Positions 24,636 through 32,130 of a stretch of 64,000 nucleotides of DNA are shown in pieces; the first letter of the stretch is position 1, and every line of letters starts with the position of its first letter. The DNA comes from Microvirga flocculans ATCC BAA-817. GTDB lineage: Bacteria; Pseudomonadota; Alphaproteobacteria; Rhizobiales; Beijerinckiaceae. Below the pieces are notes generated by a model. The model saw only the letters and a program-made list of their open reading frames with translations. It did no database searches and had not been told where the DNA came from. The DNA is taken from assembly GCF_000518665.1 (NCBI RefSeq), contig NZ_JAEA01000010.1, positions 62,001 to 126,000 of the forward strand, read 5' to 3'. Made by a program: the position numbers and the translations under genes.

Positions 24636-25220
24636 TCACTTATCCTTGGCGTCGTCGGGGCGGCCCTTCCTGGATCCCGGCACAACGAAGAGGCGGTCTT
24701 TCATCTCCAGGATCTTCTGCACCTTCGATCCCAGCGTCAGGAGCTGGACGAGGCGCTCGGTGTCGAGCCGCTGCACGTCGGCGTACCAGCCGGTAAGCAG
24801 CTCGAAGAGGTCGTGCATCTCGCGCATGCGATCCTGGGCATGGCGTTCCTCGGCGCTGGCGGGCTCCTGCATCAGCACCTCGCGCAAGAGGCTCATGGTC
24901 GGGTCGATCTCCCGCTTCTTGCGCTCCTCGACCAGGGTACGGACGATCTGCCAGATGTCGTCAGGTGTCGAGAAGTAGTCACGCCGATCACCGGGCTTGT
25001 GCTGGAGCCGGACAAGGTTCCAGGCTTGGAGCTCTTTAAGACCCATGCTGACGTTTGAGCGCGATACGCCGATCCGCTCGACGATGTCCTCGGCGTTCAA
25101 GGGCTCCTTGGACAGATACAGCAGGGCGTAGATCTGGCCGACAGTGCGGTTGATCCCCCAGCGGGAGCCCATTTCACCGAAGTGCAGCACAAAGGTCTGG
25201 ACGAGGGGCGGGAGGTTCAT
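24636..25220 (-). CDS. GbsR/MarR-family transcriptional regulator
   Basis: A 194-aa protein with a winged helix-turn-helix: INRTVGQIYALLYLSKEPLN, IVERIGVSRSNVSMGLKELQ and a wing at LVRLQHKPGDRRDYF. A helical C-terminal dimerisation region follows. It resembles the GbsR-type repressors found in front of cydAB-like genes. It is the first gene of the GbsR-cydA-cydB-DUF2474 operon and probably controls its own promoter through the palindrome 13 nt upstream of its start. Confidence 0.9.
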   Translation of the reverse strand: MNLPPLVQTFVLHFGEMGSRWGINRTVGQIYALLYLSKEPLNAEDIVERIGVSRSNVSMGLKELQAWNLVRLQHKPGDRRDYFSTPDDIWQIVRTLVEERKKREIDPTMSLLREVLMQEPASAEERHAQDRMREMHDLFELLTGWYADVQRLDTERLVQLLTLGSKVQKILEMKDRLFVVPGSRKGRPDDAKDK

Positions 25221-25232
25221 GTCGATTCCGAA

Positions 25233-25252
25233 ATTTCAGAATTTTCTGAAAT
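25233..25252. promoter_or_regulatory. Palindromic operator upstream of the bd-oxidase operon
   Basis: ATTTCAGAA (25233-25241), a TT spacer, then TTCTGAAAT (25244-25252): a perfect 9-bp inverted repeat of the size bound by MarR/GbsR dimers. It lies 13 nt from the regulator's start codon and would overlap the promoter or transcription start, a natural place for autorepression. Confidence 0.75.
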
Positions 25253-25264
25253 ATTGGACACGCA

Positions 25265-25278
25265 TTGATCCAAGTCAA
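25265..25278. promoter_or_regulatory. FNR/FixK-type box upstream of the bd-oxidase operon
   Basis: TTGATCCAAGTCAA fits the anaerobox consensus TTGAY-N4-RTCAA at all ten specified positions. Its centre is at about 25271.5. If it acts as a class II site (-41.5), transcription would start near 25230, just before the regulator gene. This suggests low-oxygen induction of the oxidase. A database-wide motif scan was not possible. Confidence 0.75.
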
Positions 25279-25920
25279 GTGAACACATCGACCCCGTGTC
25301 CGCGACGGTCAGCTATCCCCCCGAACTGATCGTTGAGGATATCCTCATTGTTGAGTGGCCAACGGGCCGGTTTGCATCGATCCGCGTCGAAAGACTTCAT
25401 TTCGGCTTTGGCCTCTATGGATGCTCTCTTGCAGGATGTCTCAAGACAGGCAGAAAATGTGATGTAATTTTGTAAAGAATGCCGGGCAATGCCGGCCAGA
25501 ACGCGAAGTTTGAGAGGGCGTTTGCGGCTGAATAGTTCAGTGCGGAGGCGATCATGGTTCCAACGGCTGGCGCAGCCGGAGCAATTCGCCAATCGTGGGT
25601 GTCAAACCTTTGAGGTGCGGATGAAACAGCCTTTTGCTGGCGTCACGGGTATTATGGGAAGGTCAGGCGCTTCCGATTGAACGGCGTCCACGCAAAATCC
25701 AGCGAGGCAGCAGAATGAGTCGGCTGCTACGGCGTGGTTGGTCTCCTCCGCGCATGACGAGTACCCACGCAAGAGCATCCCGAGAAACAAGCTGTGCCAT
25801 AGTGCCTTTATGGTGAAATACACTATGGTGCGGCTCGACGGCCCGATGGGCGGAGCTTTGCTCGCTACCGCGGGAAACGCTTTGACGAAGCTAGCTTTGA
25901 GAAGCCGATAGGACGACAGA
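25279..25920. other. About 640-bp gap without a supported gene
   Basis: Several short open frames occur, but none has a recognisable domain or a convincing start. Two small symmetric sequences were seen: GAGGATATCCTC (near 25334-25345), and the inverted repeat CCATAGTG (25797-25804) / CACTATGG (25821-25828) about 95 nt before the GAF gene. The region could be eroded coding DNA. Confidence 0.5.
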
Positions 25921-26409
25921 ATGTCTGATATTTTGCAGATCGCCATGGGCGTACAGCGGGCATGGGCTCTACCGGGCCAACCTGGCGCGACGTTGGAGGC
26001 TGCTGGGGAAGCCTTCGCGGAAGCCGTGGGATATCGCCTTTATACCGTGACCCAGATGCTGAGCGGGGGGCGTGAGGTCGAGCGGATCTACTCGACGAAC
26101 ATCGCCATATATCCGGTCGGCGGCCGCAAGCCGGTTCTGCCGAACGCGTATACGCAGCGCGTGCGCACCGAGATGCGGCCGTTTCTGGCGAAAACCCCCG
26201 CCGAGTTCGCGCCGCTGTTTCCCGATCACGAGACGATCACGGGCCTCGGCCTCGGATGCGTCATGAACCTTCCCGTCGTCTTTAACGGCGATGTGCTCGG
26301 GACGGTGAACCTGCTTGATAGAGAAGGCGCCTATCACGAGCAGCACGTCGAACGGGCCATGCTGATCGCCCAGCAGATCGTGCCGGTGCTTCTTTCGGGA
26401 AAAGCATAA
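25921..26409 (+). CDS. GAF-domain protein
   Basis: A 162-residue single-domain cytoplasmic protein. The GAF-like core is AVGYRLYTVTQMLSGGREVE followed by RIYSTN, then GLGLGCVMNLPVVFNGDVLG and TVNLLDREGAYHEQHVERAM. The same architecture occurs in many stand-alone alphaproteobacterial GAF proteins; no output domain is attached and the ligand is unknown. It is the last complete gene in the accessory block, about 60 bp before the right repeat. Confidence 0.82.
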   Translation: MSDILQIAMGVQRAWALPGQPGATLEAAGEAFAEAVGYRLYTVTQMLSGGREVERIYSTNIAIYPVGGRKPVLPNAYTQRVRTEMRPFLAKTPAEFAPLFPDHETITGLGLGCVMNLPVVFNGDVLGTVNLLDREGAYHEQHVERAMLIAQQIVPVLLSGKA

Positions 26410-26425
26410 GTCGGCTGATGATCTC

Positions 26426-26584
26426 ATGGAGCGCCGTGCCAACGTGCAGGTTGACCACGGAGGACAAGGCTTCGACACCAAGGTGATCCGCAAGATCATC
26501 TCCCTGCGGAAGCGCGATTACGCCGAGCGCCAGGAAGAAGAGGCGATCCTCGAGCTCTCCATGCAGGCGCTCGGCATGGCATAG
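26426..26584 (+). pseudogene. Truncated gapR copy, in frame with 14 new codons
   Basis: The right repeat carries gapR codons 48-85 and the TAG stop (26468-26584) without the N-terminal coiled coil. By chance or design, an ATG at 26426 is in frame and would add MERRANVQVDHGGQ before the GapR tail, giving a 52-residue chimera. One substitution (Tyr to Ser in LELSMQALG) distinguishes it from the intact copy. No strong ribosome site precedes it. Most likely a pseudogene, with a small chance of an expressed interfering peptide. Confidence 0.75.
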
Positions 26585-26681
26585 TCCGGGACGCCTCTCT
26601 CAAGTCTTCAAAAGGCTCTGCAGGGCGACCTGCGGGGCCTTTCTCATGCCTGGGGCGCATCGGGGAGGCGCAGGGCGTCCA
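26468..26681 (+). repeat. Direct repeat, right copy
   Basis: Matches 11940-12153 at 206 of 214 positions without gaps. In this copy the thioesterase 3' end is part of an intact gene while gapR is truncated, the mirror of the left copy. It marks the right edge of the accessory block. Confidence 0.95.
26614..26641. terminator. Hairpin in right repeat copy
   Basis: GGCTCTGCAG (26614-26623) pairs with CTGCGGGGCC (26630-26639) as RNA on the plus strand using two G-U pairs. On the minus strand, serving the thioesterase gene, the same changes give C-A mismatches, so it should be weaker there than the left copy. Confidence 0.5.
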
Positions 26682-27093
26682 GTATCGCGACGGTTTGCGG
26701 GGGCAGGGGCGTCGAGCGGCGCGTCTGCTGGTCCACCATCACGATGGCGGCCTCCGCCGTCGCCACGAGGCGTCCGTCGTTGAACATGCCCTGAGCCAGG
26801 GTGAACGAGCTGCGTCCCATGCGCACCACGCCCGTGCCGATCTTGACCCGGCCGGGCCAGAAGAGTTCAGCCCGGAAATCGATCTGCAGGCGGGCTATGA
26901 CGAAACTCCGGCCTTCAGGGGCCAAAGGACGCTCCGGATCGTACATGAAAGCGACGCGCCCGATTTCCGAAAAGGTCGCGAAGACCGCGTTGTTCACGTG
27001 CCCCTGCCGGTCGAGATCGGCGAAGCGGATATCGGTGGAGGTCCGGCTCGGGTAGGCCTCCAGAGGGCGAAGGGCGTCGGGGGCGGTCATCAT
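26644..27093 (-). CDS. Acyl-CoA thioesterase family protein (hotdog fold)
   Basis: A 149-aa single hotdog-domain protein. The 4HBT/YbgC-type signature is seen as TDIRFADLDRQGHVNNAVFA with the catalytic Asp and the HVNN motif. QIDFRAELFWPGRVKIGTGV and the helix/strand pattern through EAAIVMVDQQT follow. It hydrolyses acyl-CoA thioesters; chain-length preference is unknown. A good GGGAG lies upstream of ATG 27093. Its last 12 codons are duplicated at 12116-12153. Confidence 0.88.
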   Translation of the reverse strand: MMTAPDALRPLEAYPSRTSTDIRFADLDRQGHVNNAVFATFSEIGRVAFMYDPERPLAPEGRSFVIARLQIDFRAELFWPGRVKIGTGVVRMGRSSFTLAQGMFNDGRLVATAEAAIVMVDQQTRRSTPLPPQTVAILDALRLPDAPQA

Positions 27094-27236
27094 GGGTCTC
27101 CCGTGGGACTGCCATAGAATACGGATTGCCTAACGGTTCAAGTGCCTCCCCTACGCCGGTCGGCTCACGTTTCACGCTCGCTCCCCACGCTCCGCTTCTC
27201 TATAGATTTTCCTGGATTCAAAATGTGGAGGGACGC

Positions 27237-28097
27237 ATGAAGCGCGCGCGAAACGAAGTGACGGAGCCTCAGGACGCCGAAGCGCGGCGCAGGATCCGCC
27301 CGGTCATCTGCTATCCTGTCGACACCCTGCCGCGGCCGGACATCGCCGCCTACCGGGCCGCTCGCGAGGGATGGAAGAAGGTGAGCGAAGTCGTCGTGCC
27401 GCCGCGCGATGCCCGGTGCTTCCAGGTGCCGGCCGGGTCGTTCTTCCGGATCGTCAGCATCGAGGGGCCGCAGGTGGGCGACCTCAATCTCTGGTCGGCG
27501 CAGGACATCGGCGAGCGCTTCTTCTCCGGCAAGACGCGGGCGCTGCACGGCACGCATCTCTCCACCGGGGACCAGCTCTGGTCGAACCTGCCGCATCTTC
27601 GCCCCATGGCGACCATCACGCACGATACCCTCGACTGGTACGGCTTCGACGAATACGGCGGCTCGGTGCATGACGTGATCGGCACGCGCTGCGATCCCTA
27701 CACGCACAAGCTCCTCTCCGGTCACGAGTACCACCATTGCTGCCATTCCAACCTGACCCGCGCGCTCGCGCAGCGCCTGGGTCGGCCGAAGGAGGAGGTC
27801 GAGCCTGCGGTCCACGACGTGCTCAACGTCTTCATGTGCACGGGATTCACGCGCGACACGGGGCAGTACTTCATGAAGGCGAGCCCCGTCCGGCCGGGCG
27901 ATTATCTCGAGTTCTTCGCCGAGATCGACCTTCTGGGCGCGCTCTCCGCCTGCCCGGGCGGCGATTGCAGCACGGAGCATTCGAGCGATCTGGCCGCCTG
28001 CCATCCGCTGCTCGTGGAAATCTACAGGCCGAAGGCGCCGCCTTTGGGCTGGACCTCCCCGCCGCGCAACGGCTACAGCCGCAGGCACGAAGACTGA
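27237..28097 (+). CDS. DUF1989 / urea carboxylase-associated family protein
   Basis: About 286 aa. The DUF1989 pattern is clear: VVPPRDARCFQVPAGSFFRI, EGPQVGDLNLWSAQD, SNLPHLRPMATITHDTLDWY and the Cys/His-rich HEYHHCCHSN. Later cysteines lie in FMCTGFTRD and SACPGGDCS. Family members accompany urea carboxylase/allophanate hydrolase genes elsewhere, but none are nearby and the activity is not established. ATG 27237 has GGAGG 5 nt upstream. Confidence 0.85.
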   Translation: MKRARNEVTEPQDAEARRRIRPVICYPVDTLPRPDIAAYRAAREGWKKVSEVVVPPRDARCFQVPAGSFFRIVSIEGPQVGDLNLWSAQDIGERFFSGKTRALHGTHLSTGDQLWSNLPHLRPMATITHDTLDWYGFDEYGGSVHDVIGTRCDPYTHKLLSGHEYHHCCHSNLTRALAQRLGRPKEEVEPAVHDVLNVFMCTGFTRDTGQYFMKASPVRPGDYLEFFAEIDLLGALSACPGGDCSTEHSSDLAACHPLLVEIYRPKAPPLGWTSPPRNGYSRRHED

Positions 28098-28103
28098 AAC
28101 GGG

Positions 28104-28125
28104 AAGGGCCCCGCGCGGGGCCCTT
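28104..28125. terminator. Palindromic terminator between convergent genes
   Basis: AAGGGCCCCGC/GCGGGGCCCTT is a perfect 22-bp palindrome between the DUF1989 and DUF882 genes. There is no long T tract. It probably serves both strands. Confidence 0.6.
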
Positions 28126-28180
28126 GTCATGAGAAAATCGATCAAGCCCGAACGTGCGGATCCACGTCCGGGCCGATGCT

Positions 28181-29830
28181 TCAGCGCACCACAGGCAGCG
28201 GCTTGACCGCGGGGCCCGTGAAGCGGTTCGTCGCCAGGTCGCCCACGGGCTTGCTGGAGAAGCCCATATGGAGGCTCGGCTGGGACGACATCAGGGCGCT
28301 CAGCGCCGTGGCCGGGGGTTTGGCGGCAGCCGGAGCCTGCGGCGCGGCGGCAGGCTGGGGCTTGAGCTTCGTATCCCTGGACGTGGAGCCCGTGACCTGG
28401 ACCGGGATATCGGCCGGGTTTGCGGCGGCGACCTGGATCGGGCGCAGGTCGGGCCGGGGCGGCGGCAGGGGAGCGGCGACGGCCTCCGCTGCCGGTTCCG
28501 CCGCGCCGCGCAGTTCCGCCAGAACGGGGATCGGGTTCGAAGCCGCGAGCGAGCCGGGCCGGGCCGGAGGCAGGGGCGCATAGGCGAGGGCGACCGTACC
28601 GGCGGGGCCGTCGTCGTTCATGTCGTCCGCATCCGGCCGTCGCGGCGGCATGGGCGCGAAGGCCATGCCCTTGGCGATGCTCATCCCGTCCGATCCTTGC
28701 GCCTCAGGCCCCTGCTGCCAGGCGAGCGTCGGGCCCGACGCGGTCTGGACGGTGCCGGGAGCGCCGTTGATCCGGGTCGGCGGCAGCGGCGCGGATTGAG
28801 GCGGCGTCAGGTCCTCGCGCAGGGCCGGCGCCATGGCCGCCACCACGGCGGGAGCGGGAGGCTCGGGTTGCGGCTGGGGCGCGACCGGGGCGCGGCGGGC
28901 CGCCGGAGCCGGCTGCATCGCCGCATAGATCGAGGAGCTCGAATCGCTCGCGTAATAGTCGTCCTGCTGCGGCTGCTGCCTGGAGGCCAGGAGCGCCCGG
29001 CCGGGCCGCGAGGCGGTGCGGATCTCCTCCGCATCCTCGTCCTCGTCGGCGCCGCCGCCGAACAAGGTGGCCCAGAAGCTCTTGCGGCGCGGCTGCGAAA
29101 CGGCCTCCTCCGCATCCGCATAGGCCGTGTAGCCGGCCACGGTGCCGCCCTTGGCGAGCACCTCGGCGCGGGCGAGCTCGTAGCCGGGCAGGGGCTTGCC
29201 GTCGGACGGGATATGCACGGTCTTCCCATCAGGGAAGAGGCGGGCAAGCTGGTCGCGGGTCATGCGCGGCCAGGCGCGCACGCTGCCGACATCGAGATGG
29301 ACGAAGGGCGTGTAGGCGTTGGGGTAATAGCCGACACCGCCGTTCTGGAGACGCATGCCGATGGCGCACAATTGCGCGGAGGACACGTCGGGCAGGTAGA
29401 AATCCATGGCCTTGCCCTGCATGTGCTGGCTGTTCTTGGCCACGGCGCTCGATCGACGACGGAGCATGGAATTGGTATGCGGGGAGCGATAGCCGGAGTT
29501 CACATGAATGGGCGCGCTCGAGCCGACCTCCCGGTAGACCTCCCAGACCGTATCGAACAGGCGCGGATCCATCCGTGTGGGCTCGTCCCGACGCCAGTCG
29601 CGGAGAAACCAGTTGAGCTGCTGCAGGGCCGCCGAATCGTACTGACCGTTGCGCCTGAAGGTGACGGTGAGGCTTTCCTTGGTGTTGTTGTTGTAAAGGG
29701 ACAGCGTGCGGGTGTCGCCGTTGGCGACGGCATCCTGCGTGCCGCGCACCCCGCCTGCCATGACGGCCAGAAAAGCCGCAAGACCGATGCCCACGCGCCG
29801 CGTCGCGCGGTCCTTACGCAATACTCTCAC
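28181..29830 (-). CDS. DUF882/peptidase M15-like protein with Pro-rich C-terminus
   Basis: A 549-aa exported protein. An N-terminal signal segment (VGIGLAAFLAVMAGGVRG) precedes a YcbK/DUF882 domain: LSLYNNNTKESLTV, LNWFLRDWRRDEP, HVNSGYRSPHTNSMLR, the zinc-site motif SQHMQGKAMDF and FVHLDVG. These match the D,D-carboxypeptidase-like Zn ligands (H-x6-D ... H-x-D). The last 300 residues are proline/alanine-rich with repeated PLPPxRP motifs and look disordered. It probably trims or binds peptidoglycan. It starts with GTG. The next gene upstream is an L,D-transpeptidase, consistent with wall remodelling. Confidence 0.87.
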   Translation of the reverse strand: MRVLRKDRATRRVGIGLAAFLAVMAGGVRGTQDAVANGDTRTLSLYNNNTKESLTVTFRRNGQYDSAALQQLNWFLRDWRRDEPTRMDPRLFDTVWEVYREVGSSAPIHVNSGYRSPHTNSMLRRRSSAVAKNSQHMQGKAMDFYLPDVSSAQLCAIGMRLQNGGVGYYPNAYTPFVHLDVGSVRAWPRMTRDQLARLFPDGKTVHIPSDGKPLPGYELARAEVLAKGGTVAGYTAYADAEEAVSQPRRKSFWATLFGGGADEDEDAEEIRTASRPGRALLASRQQPQQDDYYASDSSSSIYAAMQPAPAARRAPVAPQPQPEPPAPAVVAAMAPALREDLTPPQSAPLPPTRINGAPGTVQTASGPTLAWQQGPEAQGSDGMSIAKGMAFAPMPPRRPDADDMNDDGPAGTVALAYAPLPPARPGSLAASNPIPVLAELRGAAEPAAEAVAAPLPPPRPDLRPIQVAAANPADIPVQVTGSTSRDTKLKPQPAAAPQAPAAAKPPATALSALMSSQPSLHMGFSSKPVGDLATNRFTGPAVKPLPVVR

Positions 29831-29965
29831 TGTGGTACTCGTCTTTGCCGGCCCGCGTCAGCGGACACAAAAACCTTTATAGTGAAGGGATCTTTGCCGA
29901 AGAAAGTTACCTTCCCGTTAAATGCGGGAAAGAAACCCGTTCGAAATGCGGCGTGGCGGAAACGT

Positions 29966-31708
29966 TTATTCCGCCAGATTCAGGGCCGCGCGGACCTTGC
30001 GGTCGAGGCCGTAGACATCCTCGAAGCGCTGCATTCTTCCCTGCCCGTCGATGGCGAGCGTGAAATAGGTCAGGTGCACGGGCAGGGGATCGGTGAGATG
30101 GACGGTGCGCTCGCCTTTGCCGATGAGGCCCCGCAGCTTCTCCTCGGTCCATTTGCCGTCCTTGCCCATGATTTCCTCCGCGAGGGCGAAGGGCTTGTCG
30201 ACGCGCACGCAGCCATGGCTGAAGGCGCGTTTGCTGGCGGAGAAGAGATTGCGGTTCGGCGTGTCGTGCAGATAGACCGCGTGCCGGTTGGGGAACATGA
30301 ACTTCACGAAGCCCAGCGCGTTGCGCTCCCCCGGTGGCTGCTGCACCGAGATCCGGTTGCCGTTGCGGATGATCTTGTAGCCTTTGCGCGCGGCATAATC
30401 GGGATCGCTCGCGAGGGCGGGGAGAATCTCCTTCTTCATGATGGAGGGCGGGATCGTCCAGGACGGGTTCACCACCAGGTACTTCATGTCTTCGGAGAAG
30501 ATCGGCGTCTGGGACTGCGCCTTGCCCACGATGACGCGGGTTTCGTGAACCACGGCGCCGTTCTCCACGAGCTTCAGGCGGAACTCCGGCACGTTCACCA
30601 TGATGTGCCGCGCGCCCAGATCGGCTGGAAGCCAGCGCCAGCGTTCCATGTTGGCGATGATCTCGGATTCCTGCTGGAGCAGGGACGGTCCTGAGAGCGC
30701 TGCCACAGTCTGGGCGTTCAGGACGCCTGTGTCGGGCAATCCGCGCTCCTTCTGGAACGCTGCCACCGCCGAGGCGACGCGCTCGTCGTAGACCGTTTGG
30801 CTGTCCGTGTCCCGGGCGAGATTGAACCGCGCGCGAATCAGCGGAACGCGCGGGTCCTTCATGCCCACGCGCAGGACCGGCCCCTTGGGCAGGTGCACGC
30901 TCGGCTGGGAGGGATGGCTCTCCCGCAACTTGACGAGCTGCGCCTTCAGGGCCCTGTACCCCTCGTGGGGCGGATTGAAGCCGGCGAGCGCGGCATCGGC
31001 ATCCTTCGCCGAAGCAACCGTATCCAGCACGTCCTTCGCATCCGGGATCGCGAGCTTCGGCGTCACGAGCGGCGACAGGCGGGGAAGGTCGATGCGGGCT
31101 CCGCGCGCATCCCGGGCATAGCGGATCACGGAAAGCGAGAGCTTCACATCGGCCCGCGCCCACTGGGCCGGGCTTGCCTCCTTGCGCAGGCCCGCCTCGG
31201 GGAAGGCGTAATCGGTGGGATCGAGGCCATCTTCGTCCGCTGCCTTCAGCCGCTCCATCGCGGCGCGGGCCGCAGGCGTCCAGGCACCGTCCCGCGCCCA
31301 GACCAGCGGACGCTCGGCCTGCGCGTAATAGGCGGACAGGGCCTCGCGGTCCTTGCGGCTCACGCGCAGCTCGCGCATGGCCGCGTCGTCCTCGAAAAAG
31401 GCTTCCATGCCCATGCGGACGATATCGTCCTGCATGAGCGCCGTCACGGGCGCGGCGTCGGGTAGGGGGATGTCGACCGCGACGGGCTTGAGATCGGCAG
31501 CGCCGATGGAGATGGGCGCCGGTTCGGGGAGCGGAATGGCGAGGGAGGCTGCGCCCGGCTGCGCCGGGGAGGGCGCAACGGCGATGTCGTGGAAGGACGG
31601 TTCGGCGGGCGCTTCGACGGCGACGGTCTGCGCGAGGGCGGAGAGGGACAGCAGGGAGACGGAACCGATCAGTCCGAGCCAAATGGCTGTCTTGCGCAAT
31701 CCACGCAT
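29966..31708 (-). CDS. L,D-transpeptidase (YcbB/LdtD-like)
   Basis: About 580 residues. The signal peptide is TAIWLGLIGSVSLLSLSALA. A scaffold domain with YAQAERPLVWARDGAWTPAA and RLKAADEDGLDPTDYAFPEA follows, then a peptidoglycan-binding motif (VAAFQKERGLPDTGVLNAQT), then the YkuD catalytic domain with HGCVRVDKPFALAEEI containing the active Cys. It forms 3-3 crosslinks in peptidoglycan in the periplasm, a major type in Hyphomicrobiales. ATG 31708 has GAGGAG at 7 nt; ATG 31747 with GGAGG at 4 nt is the alternative. Confidence 0.93.
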   Translation of the reverse strand: MRGLRKTAIWLGLIGSVSLLSLSALAQTVAVEAPAEPSFHDIAVAPSPAQPGAASLAIPLPEPAPISIGAADLKPVAVDIPLPDAAPVTALMQDDIVRMGMEAFFEDDAAMRELRVSRKDREALSAYYAQAERPLVWARDGAWTPAARAAMERLKAADEDGLDPTDYAFPEAGLRKEASPAQWARADVKLSLSVIRYARDARGARIDLPRLSPLVTPKLAIPDAKDVLDTVASAKDADAALAGFNPPHEGYRALKAQLVKLRESHPSQPSVHLPKGPVLRVGMKDPRVPLIRARFNLARDTDSQTVYDERVASAVAAFQKERGLPDTGVLNAQTVAALSGPSLLQQESEIIANMERWRWLPADLGARHIMVNVPEFRLKLVENGAVVHETRVIVGKAQSQTPIFSEDMKYLVVNPSWTIPPSIMKKEILPALASDPDYAARKGYKIIRNGNRISVQQPPGERNALGFVKFMFPNRHAVYLHDTPNRNLFSASKRAFSHGCVRVDKPFALAEEIMGKDGKWTEEKLRGLIGKGERTVHLTDPLPVHLTYFTLAIDGQGRMQRFEDVYGLDRKVRAALNLAE

Positions 31709-32130
31709 GACCATGCTCCTCGTCGCAATAAAATGGGAGGATTTCATCCATCCTCCATCGAATGAATTCCGTCGGTGTGCAGGCACACGTCTGTTACGCT
31801 TAACGCGCGAAACGACGCGCGGCTTCATTGGCTAGACCAAGTTCCTTCAATTTTCCGTAAAAGGTCGGACACCCGATGCCGCGTTGGTGCGACATCGCGG
31901 ATCTCGAGTCCCCGATAGCGAAGGAGGCTTCCCTCCCGGCGGGGCTCGACATTTCGTCCGCATCGTTAATGAACGGTAAAGCGTTCGGATCGTTGAGCGG
32001 CTTTACGGGACGGAGGCGGTTGGGCGGGTCCTGACGGAGGCGGGTCGCGCGCGACGGGTTGATCCCGAGGGCGCGGCGGCCAATATGTGTGCTGACCCTT
32101 TCCAACCCGTTTCCGAACAGGCCCGCATCC

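Noticed and set aside
25275..25946. Two minus-strand open frames of 105 and 114 codons
   Set aside because: They show no recognisable domain, poor starts and mixed composition. The second also overlaps the start of the GAF gene.
12154..26467. Integrase, transposase or insertion-sequence ends in the accessory block
   Set aside because: None was recognised among the coding frames, and no short terminal inverted repeats with a typical target duplication were found. A 214-bp duplication is too long for an IS target site.
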